Shown here piece by piece: positions 9,249-20,156 of a stretch of 64,000 bases of DNA. Both the position numbers and the translations under genes were made by a program. Every line of letters begins with the position of its first letter. The stretch's first letter is position 1. The notes beneath the pieces are model-generated. The model searched no databases, was not told the DNA's origin, and was given only the letters and a program-made list of their open reading frames with translations. Source of the DNA: Acidobacteriaceae bacterium (GTDB taxonomy: Bacteria > Acidobacteriota > Terriglobia > Terriglobales > Acidobacteriaceae); contig DAIDKP010000007.1 in assembly GCA_027449965.1 (NCBI GenBank), forward strand, positions 62,001 through 126,000, in the 5' to 3' direction.

Positions 9249-10589
9249 TCAGTTTTCCGATGCTTCCATCCGCTGCTTGCGCAGAGCCTCGGCGCTCAAC
9301 TCGTCAGCAGCGCGTAGTTGGGGAAACAGCCATGCCCACAGCCCTGTGACAACCAGGGAGCCGATTCCGCCGACCACGGTTGCCCGCACAGCGCCCATCC
9401 ACTGCGCGGTGACACCGCTTTCAAACTCGCCCAGTTCATTCGATCCGCCAAGGAATAGAGCATTCACCGCACTCACACGGCCACGCATCTCCGGCGGCGT
9501 TGCCAGTTGCAGCAGACTGCTGCGGATGACCACGCTGATCATGTCCGCAGCGCCACCGATGGCCAGCGCAGTCAGGCTCAAGGTCAGGTTATGCGAGAGT
9601 CCAAAGATCACCGTCGTCACGCCAAAGATGGCCACGCCGACGAAGAGCTTTGACCCGGCTCTGCGGCGCAGCGGAAACCGCGCCAGCACCATCGACATGC
9701 ACAATGCGCCCAATGCCGGCGCAGCGCGCAGCATTCCCAGGCCGCGAGCGCCGGTGTGCAACACCTCTTCAGCGAAGATGGGCATCAGTGCGACGGCTCC
9801 GCCCAGCAAGACAACAAACAGGTCAAGCGACAGCGATCCGATGAGCAACTGCGTGTGCCGCACAAAGCGAAATCCCGCCAGGATGACCTCCATCGAAGCC
9901 GCGCGATGTTCCATCCTTCCCAGGCGAAGAGTAATTCGTCCCACCCGCGCGAGAAAAAAGACCTGTGTGCAGAGCGTGAAGAGATAGACAACGGCGGCTC
10001 CTGCCAGCGAGCGCTCGAAACCCACTCCCGGCAAGGTGAAGAGCAAGCCGCCCAGGGCAGGACCGATAATGTTTGCCGTCTGAAAGATCGCCGCGCCCCA
10101 TGTGACTGCGTTCACAAAATGCTCCTCCGGCACCAGGTGAGGGACGAGCGCAGAACTGGCCGGTCCGGAGAATGCGCGCCCGGTCCCGATCAGCACAAGC
10201 ACCGCATACACCAGCTCGACATGCTGAACTCGGCACAACGCAATCGCCAGCAGCGACCCGGTGCAGAGCATCTGCAAGGAGTAACAGACGAGAATGATGT
10301 TTCTGCGATCAAATCGATCTGCAACATGCCCGGATGGCAAGAGAAGCAGCAGGCCAGGCAGGAACAAGGCAAGACCCGTCAACCCGAGGTCCAGCGCTTT
10401 GTGGGTCATGGCGTAAACCTGCCACGCAACGGCGACCGCCTGCGCCTCTGCGCCCATGATGACCGCAAGGCGCGCGGACTGGTAGCGGCGAAAATTTGCT
10501 GACGCAAAAGCTGCCAGCCCTTCCCCGCTTTTTTTCTGTCGCATTCTGTCTTGCTGACTCTCTGCTTCGCCTGCTGCGTCGGCCGCCAT
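9249..10589 (-). CDS. MFS transporter, EntS-like
   Basis: Multi-helix protein, [27 protein letters not shown]...[20 protein letters not shown]_3/EntS style. ORF extends to 10658. Confidence 0.85.
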   Translation of the reverse strand: MAADAAGEAESQQDRMRQKKSGEGLAAFASANFRRYQSARLAVIMGAEAQAVAVAWQVYAMTHKALDLGLTGLALFLPGLLLLLPSGHVADRFDRRNIILVCYSLQMLCTGSLLAIALCRVQHVELVYAVLVLIGTGRAFSGPASSALVPHLVPEEHFVNAVTWGAAIFQTANIIGPALGGLLFTLPGVGFERSLAGAAVVYLFTLCTQVFFLARVGRITLRLGRMEHRAASMEVILAGFRFVRHTQLLIGSLSLDLFVVLLGGAVALMPIFAEEVLHTGARGLGMLRAAPALGALCMSMVLARFPLRRRAGSKLFVGVAIFGVTTVIFGLSHNLTLSLTALAIGGAADMISVVIRSSLLQLATPPEMRGRVSAVNALFLGGSNELGEFESGVTAQWMGAVRATVVGGIGSLVVTGLWAWLFPQLRAADELSAEALRKQRMEASEN

Positions 10590-10709
10590 ATCTTTACCGT
10601 TATACGCTCTCCGCCGATGGGCTAGTGCGAAACCGGCATGAAGACGCCTGCTGCGCAATCAGCAACACCTGCATTGCGTCGGTTCGATGCCGGCCTTCGA
10701 TGCCTGTGC

Positions 10710-11447
10710 TCAGGCCTCGAGCGCACTTGGTCTCAGGATAGGATGTAGTCTCGCTTCGATACGGTTTGGAGTGGACCGTGTTCCCTCTGGCCTGCGGGCG
10801 GTTTTGGCTGCAAGCTGCGCTTCGCGCGCCTGCTCCCGTCGCCATGCCTCGGAGCGCCGCTTCTCACCCGAGTTTTCACCAGCCCTGATGCTCGAGCCTG
10901 CCGCGGGCCTGGCTGCAACATTGCCTGGTGACTCCGGAATCTCTGAAGTGCGCAGTTCCATGGCTGGCGGCGCTGCAGGCACTGTGCGGGTTGCGAAGGA
11001 CTTCTGCAAACCGTTGTCCAGTGTTTGTCCTGCGGTCACGGGCTTCGATGCCGGTTTTGTCACATCCATATTCACGCTCGAAGGCTTTTCCCGGGTCGGA
11101 ATCAGACGTGCTGAAGATTCATATTCTCCAAAGTCAGCATCGAACTGCAATGTGGCTTTCGGCGCGATCTCAACCGGGTCCATAGCGGTCTGCAATTCCT
11201 CTTCCACCACCGCTCGCACGCCCATGGCACGCGTCACAAAGAAGTCATCCACCAGCTTGTGCAGGCATTTCTGTCCGCAAAGATGCCGCGCTCGCGCTCG
11301 CCGTTTCCCCAACGCGGCCCATGTTCCCAGCCGCAGTTCGCCGTCACGCTCCAACGCCACATACCAGTGATTGGTCGCTCGCTTTTCTGCTCCGCACATA
11401 TCGCAACTGATCGTCTGACGGATCACAGTACTCTCCCCCGATTCCAT
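10710..11447 (-). CDS. Uncharacterised protein with N-terminal Cys-rich (putative zinc-binding) segment
   Basis: CDMCGAEKRATNHWYVALERDGELRLGTWAAL..RARHLCGQKCLHKLVDDFF: CxxC and CxxxC spaced by about 40 residues. Confidence 0.65.
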   Translation of the reverse strand: MESGESTVIRQTISCDMCGAEKRATNHWYVALERDGELRLGTWAALGKRRARARHLCGQKCLHKLVDDFFVTRAMGVRAVVEEELQTAMDPVEIAPKATLQFDADFGEYESSARLIPTREKPSSVNMDVTKPASKPVTAGQTLDNGLQKSFATRTVPAAPPAMELRTSEIPESPGNVAARPAAGSSIRAGENSGEKRRSEAWRREQAREAQLAAKTARRPEGTRSTPNRIEARLHPILRPSALEA

Positions 11448-11585
11448 TCAGGCCCGACGCCATGCGTCCTGGAATCCTCTCTTGTCATTCGACCCCGAAT
11501 CGGCTGCATGTGGAAAGAAATAATAAGAGTGGGTTTAGAGTTGCGGGCTAGATGGGGAAGCACTCATCTGCATGTCCTGAAACAG

Positions 11586-11613
11586 AACAGGCGCGGCTTC
11601 TGCCGCGCCTGTT
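11586..11613 (-). terminator. Hairpin downstream of the VWA gene
   Basis: Perfect 12-bp stem AACAGGCGCGGC-ttct-GCCGCGCCTGTT. Confidence 0.6.
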
Positions 11614-11642
11614 CGCCATCTTTCCTGCGAGTCCGCCGTGCT

Positions 11643-12683
11643 TCACTCGCGCGGAGCGAAGTAGCCTTTTTTGGCGCGTACCTGATAGCGGCGATCCAGA
11701 CAGTAGAGATAGATGGTCCGAAAAGCTCCGTCCGTTTTGAAGTCTGCCGGGGTGTAGGTGAGCAGGTACTGGCTCCTTAACTCCTCTGAGATGCTGTTGA
11801 AGCCGTTCACCATGTCTTCCATGGAAGGCGGAAAAAACGCTCGACCCCCTGTGGCTTCAGCCAGCTTTTTCAGGGAGTCGTCGCCGCGACCGCGGCTGGG
11901 TGTCCAGTTGGTGCTGATGGCATAGATGATGGTCTCGGCTCGCTGGCACATCTTGATGGCCTCGTCGATATATACGCGGCTCTGATTGTCGTTTCCATCG
12001 GAGATGACGACGATGGCGCGACGCACCGGTTCCTGGCCGCGCGTCTCGGAGAGTTGCTTGTCGCGGCAGGCTGAGTACACTGCGTCATACAGCGCGGTAC
12101 TCCCGCCCGACCGCAGCTTGTTCACACCCGTCTCCAGAGCGTCCACGTTGTTGGTCCAGTCCTGGGTCAGTGTTGGTGTCGAGTCAAAGCCCATCACAAA
12201 CGCTCGATCCGCCTTGGAGCGCAGCACTTGCAGCAGAAACTGTGTGGCGGATTGCTTCTCAAAGTCAAACCGTTGCCGGATGGAAGTGCTGGTGTCGATG
12301 ACCAGGCCAACACGCAGCGGCAGATTGGTCTGCTGCATGAAGCTCGTCACCCGTTCCGGAGCCTTCTGGTCATCCAGCAGAGCAAAGTCGCTGAGTCGGA
12401 GATTCGGAATGAACTCGCCGTGCCGGTTGGTCACGGTGAAGATCAGGTTGACCTCGTTGACATTGCGCACAATCCTGAAGCTTGAGCTTTGATCGCCACT
12501 TGCCGCGTTTTGCTGTGCAGAGGATCCGCTGGGCGAGCCTACCTGCGCACTGCCAGCCTTCAGTGTTGTGGCTGCGGGTTGATTCCCGGAGGTGCCCGTG
12601 GTCTGCGCCGCGCACACAGCCACCATCATGCTGCACACGGATAGCGCTATGAATCGTTGAAGACTGCTATTTGTGTTCGACAT
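11643..12683 (-). CDS. VWFA-related domain protein
   Basis: VGLVIDTSTSIRQRFDFEKQSATQFL (MIDAS-like DTSTS), VVISDGNDNQS; signal peptide; Acidobacteria-type VWFA-related layout. Confidence 0.9.
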   Translation of the reverse strand: MSNTNSSLQRFIALSVCSMMVAVCAAQTTGTSGNQPAATTLKAGSAQVGSPSGSSAQQNAASGDQSSSFRIVRNVNEVNLIFTVTNRHGEFIPNLRLSDFALLDDQKAPERVTSFMQQTNLPLRVGLVIDTSTSIRQRFDFEKQSATQFLLQVLRSKADRAFVMGFDSTPTLTQDWTNNVDALETGVNKLRSGGSTALYDAVYSACRDKQLSETRGQEPVRRAIVVISDGNDNQSRVYIDEAIKMCQRAETIIYAISTNWTPSRGRGDDSLKKLAEATGGRAFFPPSMEDMVNGFNSISEELRSQYLLTYTPADFKTDGAFRTIYLYCLDRRYQVRAKKGYFAPRE

Positions 12684-12937
12684 ACTATAACTGATTCTAA
12701 CAACCTATCCCGAAGTCTTTGCGGGGCAGGGGAGCAATCACACCCGTCCACACAAGAGTCCAGCCAAGAGTTCAGCCTGCGCCAAGTGCCGCCTTGAGCC
12801 AGAAGCGGACACTGCGCCATTGGACAACCATGGCCTTCGAATCGTACCTTGTAGCCTCATGCTGGAATCGCCTGCAATGGGATTCAGCGACGATTTCAGC
12901 ATGTCCACCCACCCAGGGATCATTGAGGTCCGCAGCC

Positions 12938-13909
12938 ATGTTGTTTCTGTCGAAGCGGTTCAATTTGCGCGGCACATCTTCCGGCTTGTTGATCGTTGCC
13001 GTAGCGATGTTGTGCTCTACCTCTGCTCTGGCTGTCGCTGCGACGCCATCTCGTCCACCCATCACCAGCATCAGCCACATTGCCACGTATGCCGCAGATA
13101 TGCAGGCGACGGAGCGCTACTATGTGGAAAGCATCGGTGCTGTGCGAGCACCGGACCCGGAAGATCCACACGGCGTCCGCTATATGCTCAGCGCAACTCA
13201 ATTTGTTGAGGTTCTTCCGCTGCCCGGAAATGCTGGCATCAACCGCCTCGATCACACTGCATGGAATACCACGGATGCCGAAGGACTGCGCGCGTATCTG
13301 GCTGCCAAGGGCTGGAAGACGCCGGCGCACATCACCAGGCTGGCGGATGGCAGTCGCACCTTTCGCGTGCATGATCCAGAGAACAACCTGGTTGAATTTG
13401 TGCAGCCGCCAACCCATCCTCGCCCAGTCCAGGCGCCGCGCGCCATTGGCCACCACATCATCCATGTTGGCTTCATGGTTCACTCCCGCGCCACGGAAGA
13501 CACGTTCTATCGCGCCCTGCTTGGATTTCGCCCTTACTGGTTTGGTGGCATGCACGATACCAAGATCGACTGGGTCTCGCAGCAGGTGCCCGATGGCCAC
13601 GACTGGCTGGAGTACATGCTGACCAGCGGTCCATCGGGCAGCGGCATTCCTGCCAACATGACGCAGCAGGCACTTGGCGTTCTGGATCATCTGTCGATCG
13701 GTGTCGTCTCGGTCCCTGCCGCCTACAAGATGCTGGTTGCTCAAAACCGCCTCACCGGTCACACGGACAAACATACGCAGATCGGACGAGATGGCAAGGA
13801 GCAGTTCAATCTCTATGATCCGGATGACATCCGTCTGGAGCTGATGGAATTTCATGCCGTGGAAAAGCCCTGCTGCTCGCCGTTTACCGCTGCGGATCCG
13901 TCTCACTGA
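12938..13909 (+). CDS. VOC (glyoxalase/bleomycin resistance) family protein, secreted
   Basis: Signal peptide; repeated VOC-like modules ITSISHIATYAADMQATERYYVESIGA... and IGHHIIHVGFMVHSRATEDTFYRALLGFRPYW; ends YDPDDIRLELMEF. Confidence 0.8.
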   Translation: MLFLSKRFNLRGTSSGLLIVAVAMLCSTSALAVAATPSRPPITSISHIATYAADMQATERYYVESIGAVRAPDPEDPHGVRYMLSATQFVEVLPLPGNAGINRLDHTAWNTTDAEGLRAYLAAKGWKTPAHITRLADGSRTFRVHDPENNLVEFVQPPTHPRPVQAPRAIGHHIIHVGFMVHSRATEDTFYRALLGFRPYWFGGMHDTKIDWVSQQVPDGHDWLEYMLTSGPSGSGIPANMTQQALGVLDHLSIGVVSVPAAYKMLVAQNRLTGHTDKHTQIGRDGKEQFNLYDPDDIRLELMEFHAVEKPCCSPFTAADPSH

Positions 13910-14067
13910 CGCAACCGGGTGACTCGCCTCGCTTACCCTGTTCGCATACACTGCGTGCGGTCGCAGGCGGGGCGGCGCAGTTTGGTTGGAACCTGCTGCA
14001 AACTCTCAGGTAAACTGATTTTTCAGAGGGAAGTACGCAGAGGGAAGCCCCGGGATGGAATCGCAGG

Positions 14068-14844
14068 ATGACAGCTCAGATTTTTGATCTTTCCGGCAAG
14101 ACGGCGCTGGTGCTCGGCGGCACATCCGGCATCGGACTGGCACTGGCGATGGGCCTGGCTGAAGCCGGAGCGGATGTTGTCGCCTCGTCCCGCCGCGCCG
14201 CACAGGTGGCAGAGACAGCCGCGAAGATTCGTGCGCTCGGTCGTTCGACGCTGGAATGCTGCTCGGATGTGACGGATCGCGACTCTCTGATCGGGCTTCG
14301 ACAGCAAATTCTGGATCACTTCGGCAAGATCGATATCCTGGTGAACTGTGCGGGAATCACCCAACGCGCTCCAAGCCTGAACTTTCCAGAGGAGGCCTGG
14401 AATCGCATTCTGGAAACCAACCTCACGGGTACGTTGCGAGCGTGTCAGGTGTTTGGCGAGCCCATGCTTGCACGCGGCTGTGGACGCATCCTCAACATTG
14501 CCTCGCTTTCCACCTTTGTCGCATTTTATGAAGTGGCTGCATATGCAGCGAGCAAGGCCGCGGTTGGCTCGCTCACGCAATCCCTTGCCGTCGAGTGGTC
14601 GCGCCAGGGCGTAACCGTGAATGCCATTGCTCCGGGAGTCTTTCGTACCGACCTGAACGCATCGCTTCTGGACAGCACTGCGCGTGGACAGGAGATTCTG
14701 CTGCGAACGCCGATCGGGCGCTTTGGCCGGACAGAAGAACTGGTTGGTGCGGCGATCTATCTCGCGTCCGACGCGGCATCCTTTGTCACCGGGGAAATTC
14801 TCGTTGTCGATGGTGGTTTTCTGGCGAGCGGGGTCAATCAATAG
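14068..14844 (+). CDS. SDR family oxidoreductase, gluconate 5-dehydrogenase/KduD-like
   Basis: FDLSGKTALVLGGTSGIGLALAMGLAEAGADVV; YAASKAAV; adjacent to kdgK and eda. Confidence 0.9.
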   Translation: MTAQIFDLSGKTALVLGGTSGIGLALAMGLAEAGADVVASSRRAAQVAETAAKIRALGRSTLECCSDVTDRDSLIGLRQQILDHFGKIDILVNCAGITQRAPSLNFPEEAWNRILETNLTGTLRACQVFGEPMLARGCGRILNIASLSTFVAFYEVAAYAASKAAVGSLTQSLAVEWSRQGVTVNAIAPGVFRTDLNASLLDSTARGQEILLRTPIGRFGRTEELVGAAIYLASDAASFVTGEILVVDGGFLASGVNQ

Positions 14845-14910
14845 GACGCTCGCATCGATCGTTTCACTTCACGCACGTTCACTTCACGCACAAGGCATCT
14901 ACTACCTGCT

Positions 14911-16020
14911 ATGAACATCCATCCTGCCGGTTCCGTCCGCTTCGATCTGATCTCTCTCGGTGAAGTCATGTTGCGCCTCGATCCTGGCGAAAGTCGCGTC
15001 AGTACCACGCGGCAGTTCCAGGCATGGGAAGGTGGCGGCGAGTATAACGTCGCTCGTGGACTGCGGCGCTGCTTTGGTCTGCGTACCGCCATTGTCACAG
15101 CACTTGCCGATAACCCCGTGGGCCGCCTTGTCGAAGACCTCATGCTTCAGGGTGGCGTCCATCTCGATCATCTTCGCTGGGTACGCTACGACGGTGTCGG
15201 TCGCGCCGTCCGCAATGGCCTCAACTTCACCGAGCGCGGTTTTGGCATTCGCGCTGCTCTCGGCTGCTCTGACCGTGGACATACGGCGGTTTCTCAGTTG
15301 AAGCCGGGCGAGATTGACTGGGATGCCATCTTCGACTCCGCTCGAGGAGGCGGCGCGCGCTGGTTTCACACCGGCGGCATCTTTGCCGCACTCTCTGAAT
15401 CCACGCCGCTCGTCGCCCGGGAAGCCATGCTTGCTGCGCGCCGCCACGGCGTCCTCGTTTCCTACGATCTCAACTATCGCGACTCCCTGTGGAAGTCAAT
15501 TGGCGGCAAGCAGCGTGCACAGGAAGTGAACACGGAACTCGCGCCGCTGGTCGATGTCATGCTGGGCAACGAAGAGGACTTCACTGCCGCGCTCGGCTTC
15601 CACATTGAAGGCGCGGAAGATCTCGATCAACAGTCCTCCGGACTCGACACCGCTCACTTTCGCGCGATGATCCGCCAGGCAGTTGGCAGGTTTCCCAACT
15701 TCCAGATCGTTGCCACCACTCTGCGCAATGCCAGAACTGCAACCGTCAACGACTGGGGCGCCATCTGTTACTGCAACGGCGAGTTTTATGAGGCGCGGCC
15801 CATGGCAGGACTCGAAATATTGGATCGTGTTGGCGGCGGTGACTCCTTTGCCTCCGGCCTGATCTACGGATTTCTCGCTGGAAAAGGTGCGCAATGGGCC
15901 GTCGATTGCGGCTGTGCGCACGGGGCGCTGGCCATGACGACGCCTGGCGACACAACCATGGTGACTTTGAGTGAGGTGGAACGCGTGATGCAGGGAGGGT
16001 CTGCCCGTGTGCAGCGCTGA
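14911..16020 (+). CDS. kdgK: PfkB family sugar kinase, probable 2-keto-3-deoxygluconate kinase
   Basis: FDLISLGEVMLRLDPGE..; C-terminal LEILDRVGGGDSFASGLIYGFL (PfkB signature). Confidence 0.88.
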   Translation: MNIHPAGSVRFDLISLGEVMLRLDPGESRVSTTRQFQAWEGGGEYNVARGLRRCFGLRTAIVTALADNPVGRLVEDLMLQGGVHLDHLRWVRYDGVGRAVRNGLNFTERGFGIRAALGCSDRGHTAVSQLKPGEIDWDAIFDSARGGGARWFHTGGIFAALSESTPLVAREAMLAARRHGVLVSYDLNYRDSLWKSIGGKQRAQEVNTELAPLVDVMLGNEEDFTAALGFHIEGAEDLDQQSSGLDTAHFRAMIRQAVGRFPNFQIVATTLRNARTATVNDWGAICYCNGEFYEARPMAGLEILDRVGGGDSFASGLIYGFLAGKGAQWAVDCGCAHGALAMTTPGDTTMVTLSEVERVMQGGSARVQR

Positions 16021-16160
16021 GGTATATTGCGTGGAACTGGAAACAGGAGCCGAAACTCTGGATCGGTCTCCTTGCCGGAAAAATCGAAAGATGTTTGCTG
16101 TATAACGCGAAATGAGTTCAGCAATACGTTCGAACGAATCGGTCATTTGTATCTTCGGAG

Positions 16161-16820
16161 ATGGAATACATGCAGAAGCAGGAAGTTCTCAGCCGCATTC
16201 ATAACGAGGGTCTGATGCCGGTCCTTCGCGCGGACTCCACGGAGCAGGCGCTGGCGATCGCAGAAGCACTGGAAGCAGGCGGCATCACCATTCTGGAGAT
16301 CACCATGACGGTCCCCGGGGCTGTTCGCCTGATTGAACAGCTTGCGGATCGCTCCGGTGACCGGATGCTGATTGGAGCAGGCACTGTGCTCGATGCGGAG
16401 ACGGCGCGTGCCGCGATGTTGGCAGGCGCTCAGTTTGTAGTCAGCCCGGCGCTGGACCTCGCAACGATTGAAATCTGCCGCCGCTACAGCGTTGCCGTCT
16501 TTGCCGGCGCCCTCACGCCGACTGAGGTGCTGGCCGCGTGGCAGGCAGGATCGGATGCGGTCAAGGTTTTCCCCGCGAGTGCTGTGGGTGGCGCGCCTTA
16601 TCTCAAGGCCCTGAAGGCTCCATTCCCCCAGATTGAACTGATTCCCACGGGGGGCGTATCTCTCACGACAGCGCCCGATTTTCTGCGAGCGGGCGCTTTT
16701 GCTCTCGGCGTTGGGGGTGATCTGGTTGATGCCAAAGCGATTCGCGAGGGCAAGCCGGAGATTATTACCGCGAACGCGCGAAAATATCTCGAGATAGTCT
16801 CTGAATTTCGTCGGCACTGA
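16161..16820 (+). CDS. eda: Bifunctional KHG/KDPG aldolase
   Basis: LMPVLRADSTEQALAIAEALEAGGITILEITMTVPGA; GAGTVLDAETARAAMLAGAQFVVSP; VKVFPASAVGGAPYLKALKAPFPQIELIPTGGV. Confidence 0.95.
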   Translation: MEYMQKQEVLSRIHNEGLMPVLRADSTEQALAIAEALEAGGITILEITMTVPGAVRLIEQLADRSGDRMLIGAGTVLDAETARAAMLAGAQFVVSPALDLATIEICRRYSVAVFAGALTPTEVLAAWQAGSDAVKVFPASAVGGAPYLKALKAPFPQIELIPTGGVSLTTAPDFLRAGAFALGVGGDLVDAKAIREGKPEIITANARKYLEIVSEFRRH

Positions 16821-17137
16821 GTGGCACAAGCGCCAGGCAAAAGGAACAAGCCGCAAGCAGGGCATAGGAAAGTTTCGGACTTTCGGGACTTTTTCGAGCG
16901 AACCGTGGATGTGGAAGGCAACCCGTTGTGGTGCGGTCTCAGGCGCAGGCTTCCAGGCTCCGCTCTGGCTGCACAAGAAAGCCGGTAGCGCCTCGGACAG
17001 AACTCTGATAAACTGATGGTTCTGAGCGTTTGCAGAAGAATCAACGCAAATTCCGCCTGAGATCCGAGAGAATGCAGGCAAAGACCGTGAGTCTTTGTGC
17101 TGCCAAGTGTGCGGACAGGCGAACGAGGAAACGAACG

Positions 17138-17497
17138 ATGTCGATTCATCCAGTAATGCAGCGGTTGGCAGAAAAGTTGAAGCGTACGGATCTGCCCGAG
17201 TTCAAGGCGGGCGACCAGGTGCGCGTGCAGGTCAAGATCAAAGAAGGTGACAAAGAGCGGTTGCAGGCTTTTGAGGGCTTGGTTATCGCGGTGAACCACG
17301 GGCCGCAGGGTAGCTTTACCGTGCGCAAGATCAGCTTTGGCCAGGGCGTGGAAAGAATCTTTCCGTTCAACTCCAAGGTTGTGGACAAGGTAGAAAAGGT
17401 ACGCAGCTACCGCGTGCGCCGCGCCAAGCTTTTCTATATGCGCGGACTCCGGGGCAAAGCAGCGCGCATGCGCGAAGTCGCTCGCGAGCAGGCCTAG
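17138..17497 (+). CDS. rplS: 50S ribosomal protein L19
   Basis: KFKAGD-type core: [36 protein letters not shown]...[42 protein letters not shown]. Confidence 0.97.
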   Translation: MSIHPVMQRLAEKLKRTDLPEFKAGDQVRVQVKIKEGDKERLQAFEGLVIAVNHGPQGSFTVRKISFGQGVERIFPFNSKVVDKVEKVRSYRVRRAKLFYMRGLRGKAARMREVAREQA

Positions 17498-17518
17498 AAG
17501 CGCTGCACGCACAGAATT

Positions 17519-17561
17519 AAAAGCCTCGGTCGCGAGCAGTTGGCGCCGCCGAGGCTTTTTT
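17519..17561 (+). terminator. Rho-independent terminator after rplS
   Basis: AAAAGCCTCGG...CCGAGGCTTTTTT; perfect stem and T-run. Confidence 0.85.
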
Positions 17562-17607
17562 ATGTCTGCGAAGCGCTTGCAGGCTGAAGCTTCGTATACT
17601 GGCAAAA

Positions 17608-18285
17608 ATGTGCGCGCAAACCAGGCAGGTAAGTTGGCAGTGTGGTTGGGATTTGGAGAGAGAGGCATGGGCCTCTGGTGCGTGTCTCGTGGCCGGAGTG
17701 GATGAGGTAGGTCGCGGCCCACTCTTTGGACCCGTAACCGCTGCCGCCGTGATTCTTCCCGCTGAGTTTGCTGACAAGCCAGACCAGCTTTGTGGACTCA
17801 ATGACTCCAAACAACTGAAGGAAGCCGATCGCGAGCGACTTGCGCTGGAAATTCGATCGGTCGCTCTGGCCTGGGCCGTTGCCGAAGTGGATGTGGCCAC
17901 GATTGATCGGATCAACATTCGTCAGGCTACAAGGCTGGCGATGAGGCAGGCTCTGGCAGAGCTGCGAACGACCATACCTGTTGACTTTGCCCTGGTGGAC
18001 GGTAACTGCGAGGTGGATCTGTCGGGGCTTGGCTGCCGACAGCGGACCGTCGTCAGCGGTGATGCGCGAAGCATCTCCATTGCAGCCGCAAGCGTGGTGG
18101 CAAAGGTTCATCGCGATGCGCAACTCCGGCAGATGGACAGGGAGTTTCCAGGCTACGGGCTGGCGCGGCACAAGGGCTACGGCACTCCAGAGCATCTCGA
18201 CGCGCTCCGGCGGCTTGGGCCGACGAGCCAGCACCGGCGTAGCTTTGCTCCGGTTCGCGCAGCGTGCGCGTCGCAGATTCCCTGA
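17608..18285 (+). CDS. rnhB: Ribonuclease HII
   Basis: [77 protein letters not shown]. Confidence 0.96.
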   Translation: MCAQTRQVSWQCGWDLEREAWASGACLVAGVDEVGRGPLFGPVTAAAVILPAEFADKPDQLCGLNDSKQLKEADRERLALEIRSVALAWAVAEVDVATIDRINIRQATRLAMRQALAELRTTIPVDFALVDGNCEVDLSGLGCRQRTVVSGDARSISIAAASVVAKVHRDAQLRQMDREFPGYGLARHKGYGTPEHLDALRRLGPTSQHRRSFAPVRAACASQIP

Positions 18286-18303
18286 TATCTTCTCGGGATC
18301 TTC

Positions 18304-18945
18304 TCAGGCTGCGCCCGCGGTCACTCTGCGGCGCTTGCGCCACTCCAGCAGCGGGCGCGCCACAAAGAGCGCGGCCATTATGAGCGTGATCCCAAGCGGA
18401 GAAAGAACGCCCGTCTTCACCTGCCACCAGTAGTGGAGCAGGCCAAGGCAGACGCTTATGTAGACCAGCTTGTGAAGCTGATTCCAGCGCTTGCCGCCAA
18501 GTCTGCGAATCCAGCCGGTGGTGGATGTGATGGCCAGTGGAACCAGCAACAGCCAGGCGGCGATGCCGACGGTGATGAAGCGACGCTTCAGGATGTCGGT
18601 CACCATCGTATGCGGATCAAAGTAGGAGTAAAGCCCGACATACGCAAACAGGTGCAGCGAAGCGTAAAAGAAAGCGAAGAGGCCCAGCAGCCGGCGGAAT
18701 TTGATCAGCCAGCTCAAACGGGGAAAAAGCTGTCGAGTCGGCGTGATGGCCAGCGAGATCACCAGCAGACGCAGCGCAGCCAGGCCCGACATAAACGTGA
18801 TGGTGCGCGTCGGATCAGCTCCAAGCTGATTGGTGATGGCACCGTAGGCAAGTCGGGCAGCCGGAATCAGACAGGCAGCCCAGACCAGCGTCTTCAGCAA
18901 AACGAGAGTGGATTTCTTCATAGAGCACAGAACTTGCAGGATCAA
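18304..18945 (-). CDS. msrQ: Heme-binding membrane subunit of MsrPQ
   Basis: Multi-TM protein, [85 protein letters not shown]. Confidence 0.9.
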   Translation of the reverse strand: MILQVLCSMKKSTLVLLKTLVWAACLIPAARLAYGAITNQLGADPTRTITFMSGLAALRLLVISLAITPTRQLFPRLSWLIKFRRLLGLFAFFYASLHLFAYVGLYSYFDPHTMVTDILKRRFITVGIAAWLLLVPLAITSTTGWIRRLGGKRWNQLHKLVYISVCLGLLHYWWQVKTGVLSPLGITLIMAALFVARPLLEWRKRRRVTAGAA

Positions 18946-19955
18946 AAATTACGGCGCAGGTCCATGCCCTTGTACATGGAAGCCACAAAATCTCCGTAGC
19001 CGTTAAACATAAGGGTTTCGCGGCGCTGCGCGTAAAAGGGCAGACCGATGCGACGCTCTGTCTTCTGGCTCCAGCGAGGATGATCGACGTTCGGATTCAC
19101 GTTCGAGTAAAAGCCATATTCGTTGGGAGCCATATCGTTCCAGGTTGTGGGCGGCTGCTTCGAGACAAAGTGTACTTCCACGATGGACTTCGCTGATTTG
19201 AATCCGTATTTCCACGGAACAGCAATGCGCACAGGCGCTCCGTTCTGATTGGGCAGCACATCGCCATACAAGCCCACGGTCAGCAGGGTCAGCGGATTCA
19301 TTGCCTCGTCCATGCGCAGACCTTCGGAGTAGGGCCAGTCAATCGAGCTTTCGGCCCACCATTTGTCTACCTTTTTGTCGAAGTAGCTGTAGAACTGAAC
19401 ATATTTTGCTGTGCTGAGCGGCTGGCACTGCTCGATGAACTGTGACAACGAGTAGCCCACCCACGGAATGACCATGCTCCACCCTTCGACGCACCGATGC
19501 CGATAGGTCCGATCCTCGAGTGCATGCATCTTCAGGATGGTGTCAATGTCGATGGTCTTTTCCTTTTGCACCAGGCCCGTGACGCGAATGGACCAGGGAC
19601 GCGTCGGCAGTCCACCGGCATTGTGTGCCGGCGCACTTTTGTCCACACCGAATTCGTAGAAGTTATTGAACGTGGTCACGTCCTGATAGCTCGTCAGTTG
19701 CTCTCCATGCGTCGAGAGTGGACTGGGAACGGTCTGGAGTTTCCCGGCTGCGAGCACGCTGACTTCCGGATTGAGCAGAGATCCCAGCCGGTCGGCACCC
19801 AGGACAGCGGCACCAGCGGCGGCCGCGCCTGTCAGGAAGCTGCGACGATCCTGAATTTTGCGTTCCTTCAGAAAACGTTGGTATTCAGCCAGGGGCGTGA
19901 TCTCGCTGGACGGAATATCCGAACCATCGAGGGGGTTGGGTTTACGCAACAGCAT
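18942..19955 (-). CDS. msrP: Protein-methionine-sulfoxide reductase catalytic subunit
   Basis: Tat-like [36 protein letters not shown] (molybdopterin Cys region); [26 protein letters not shown]; 4-bp overlap with msrQ. Confidence 0.95.
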   Translation of the reverse strand: MLLRKPNPLDGSDIPSSEITPLAEYQRFLKERKIQDRRSFLTGAAAAGAAVLGADRLGSLLNPEVSVLAAGKLQTVPSPLSTHGEQLTSYQDVTTFNNFYEFGVDKSAPAHNAGGLPTRPWSIRVTGLVQKEKTIDIDTILKMHALEDRTYRHRCVEGWSMVIPWVGYSLSQFIEQCQPLSTAKYVQFYSYFDKKVDKWWAESSIDWPYSEGLRMDEAMNPLTLLTVGLYGDVLPNQNGAPVRIAVPWKYGFKSAKSIVEVHFVSKQPPTTWNDMAPNEYGFYSNVNPNVDHPRWSQKTERRIGLPFYAQRRETLMFNGYGDFVASMYKGMDLRRNF

Positions 19956-20156
19956 GGAAGCACCCTCAGAAAAGAAATTTGCAGCTCCGGAGCCAATTGG
20001 AATTCAGAAGCGAATGGCTTGGGAAGAAATGCGCCTGTTGATAAGAGTACGTCTGAGACGAGAAGGCAACAAGGCACAGCCGAAAAAAGTTGCTGACAGA
20101 TTCAGGCTATCAACAACCCGTGCGAATCGAGCACAAGCTGTTTCGCTGGGGTCCGA

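Noticed and set aside
16127-16136. Palindrome CGTTCGAACG upstream of eda
   Set aside because: A 10-bp palindrome is expected by chance in 64 kb; no supporting promoter elements.
16598-17722. 374-aa minus-strand ORF across eda, rplS and the rnhB start
   Set aside because: Covers three clearly identified plus-strand genes and a terminator.
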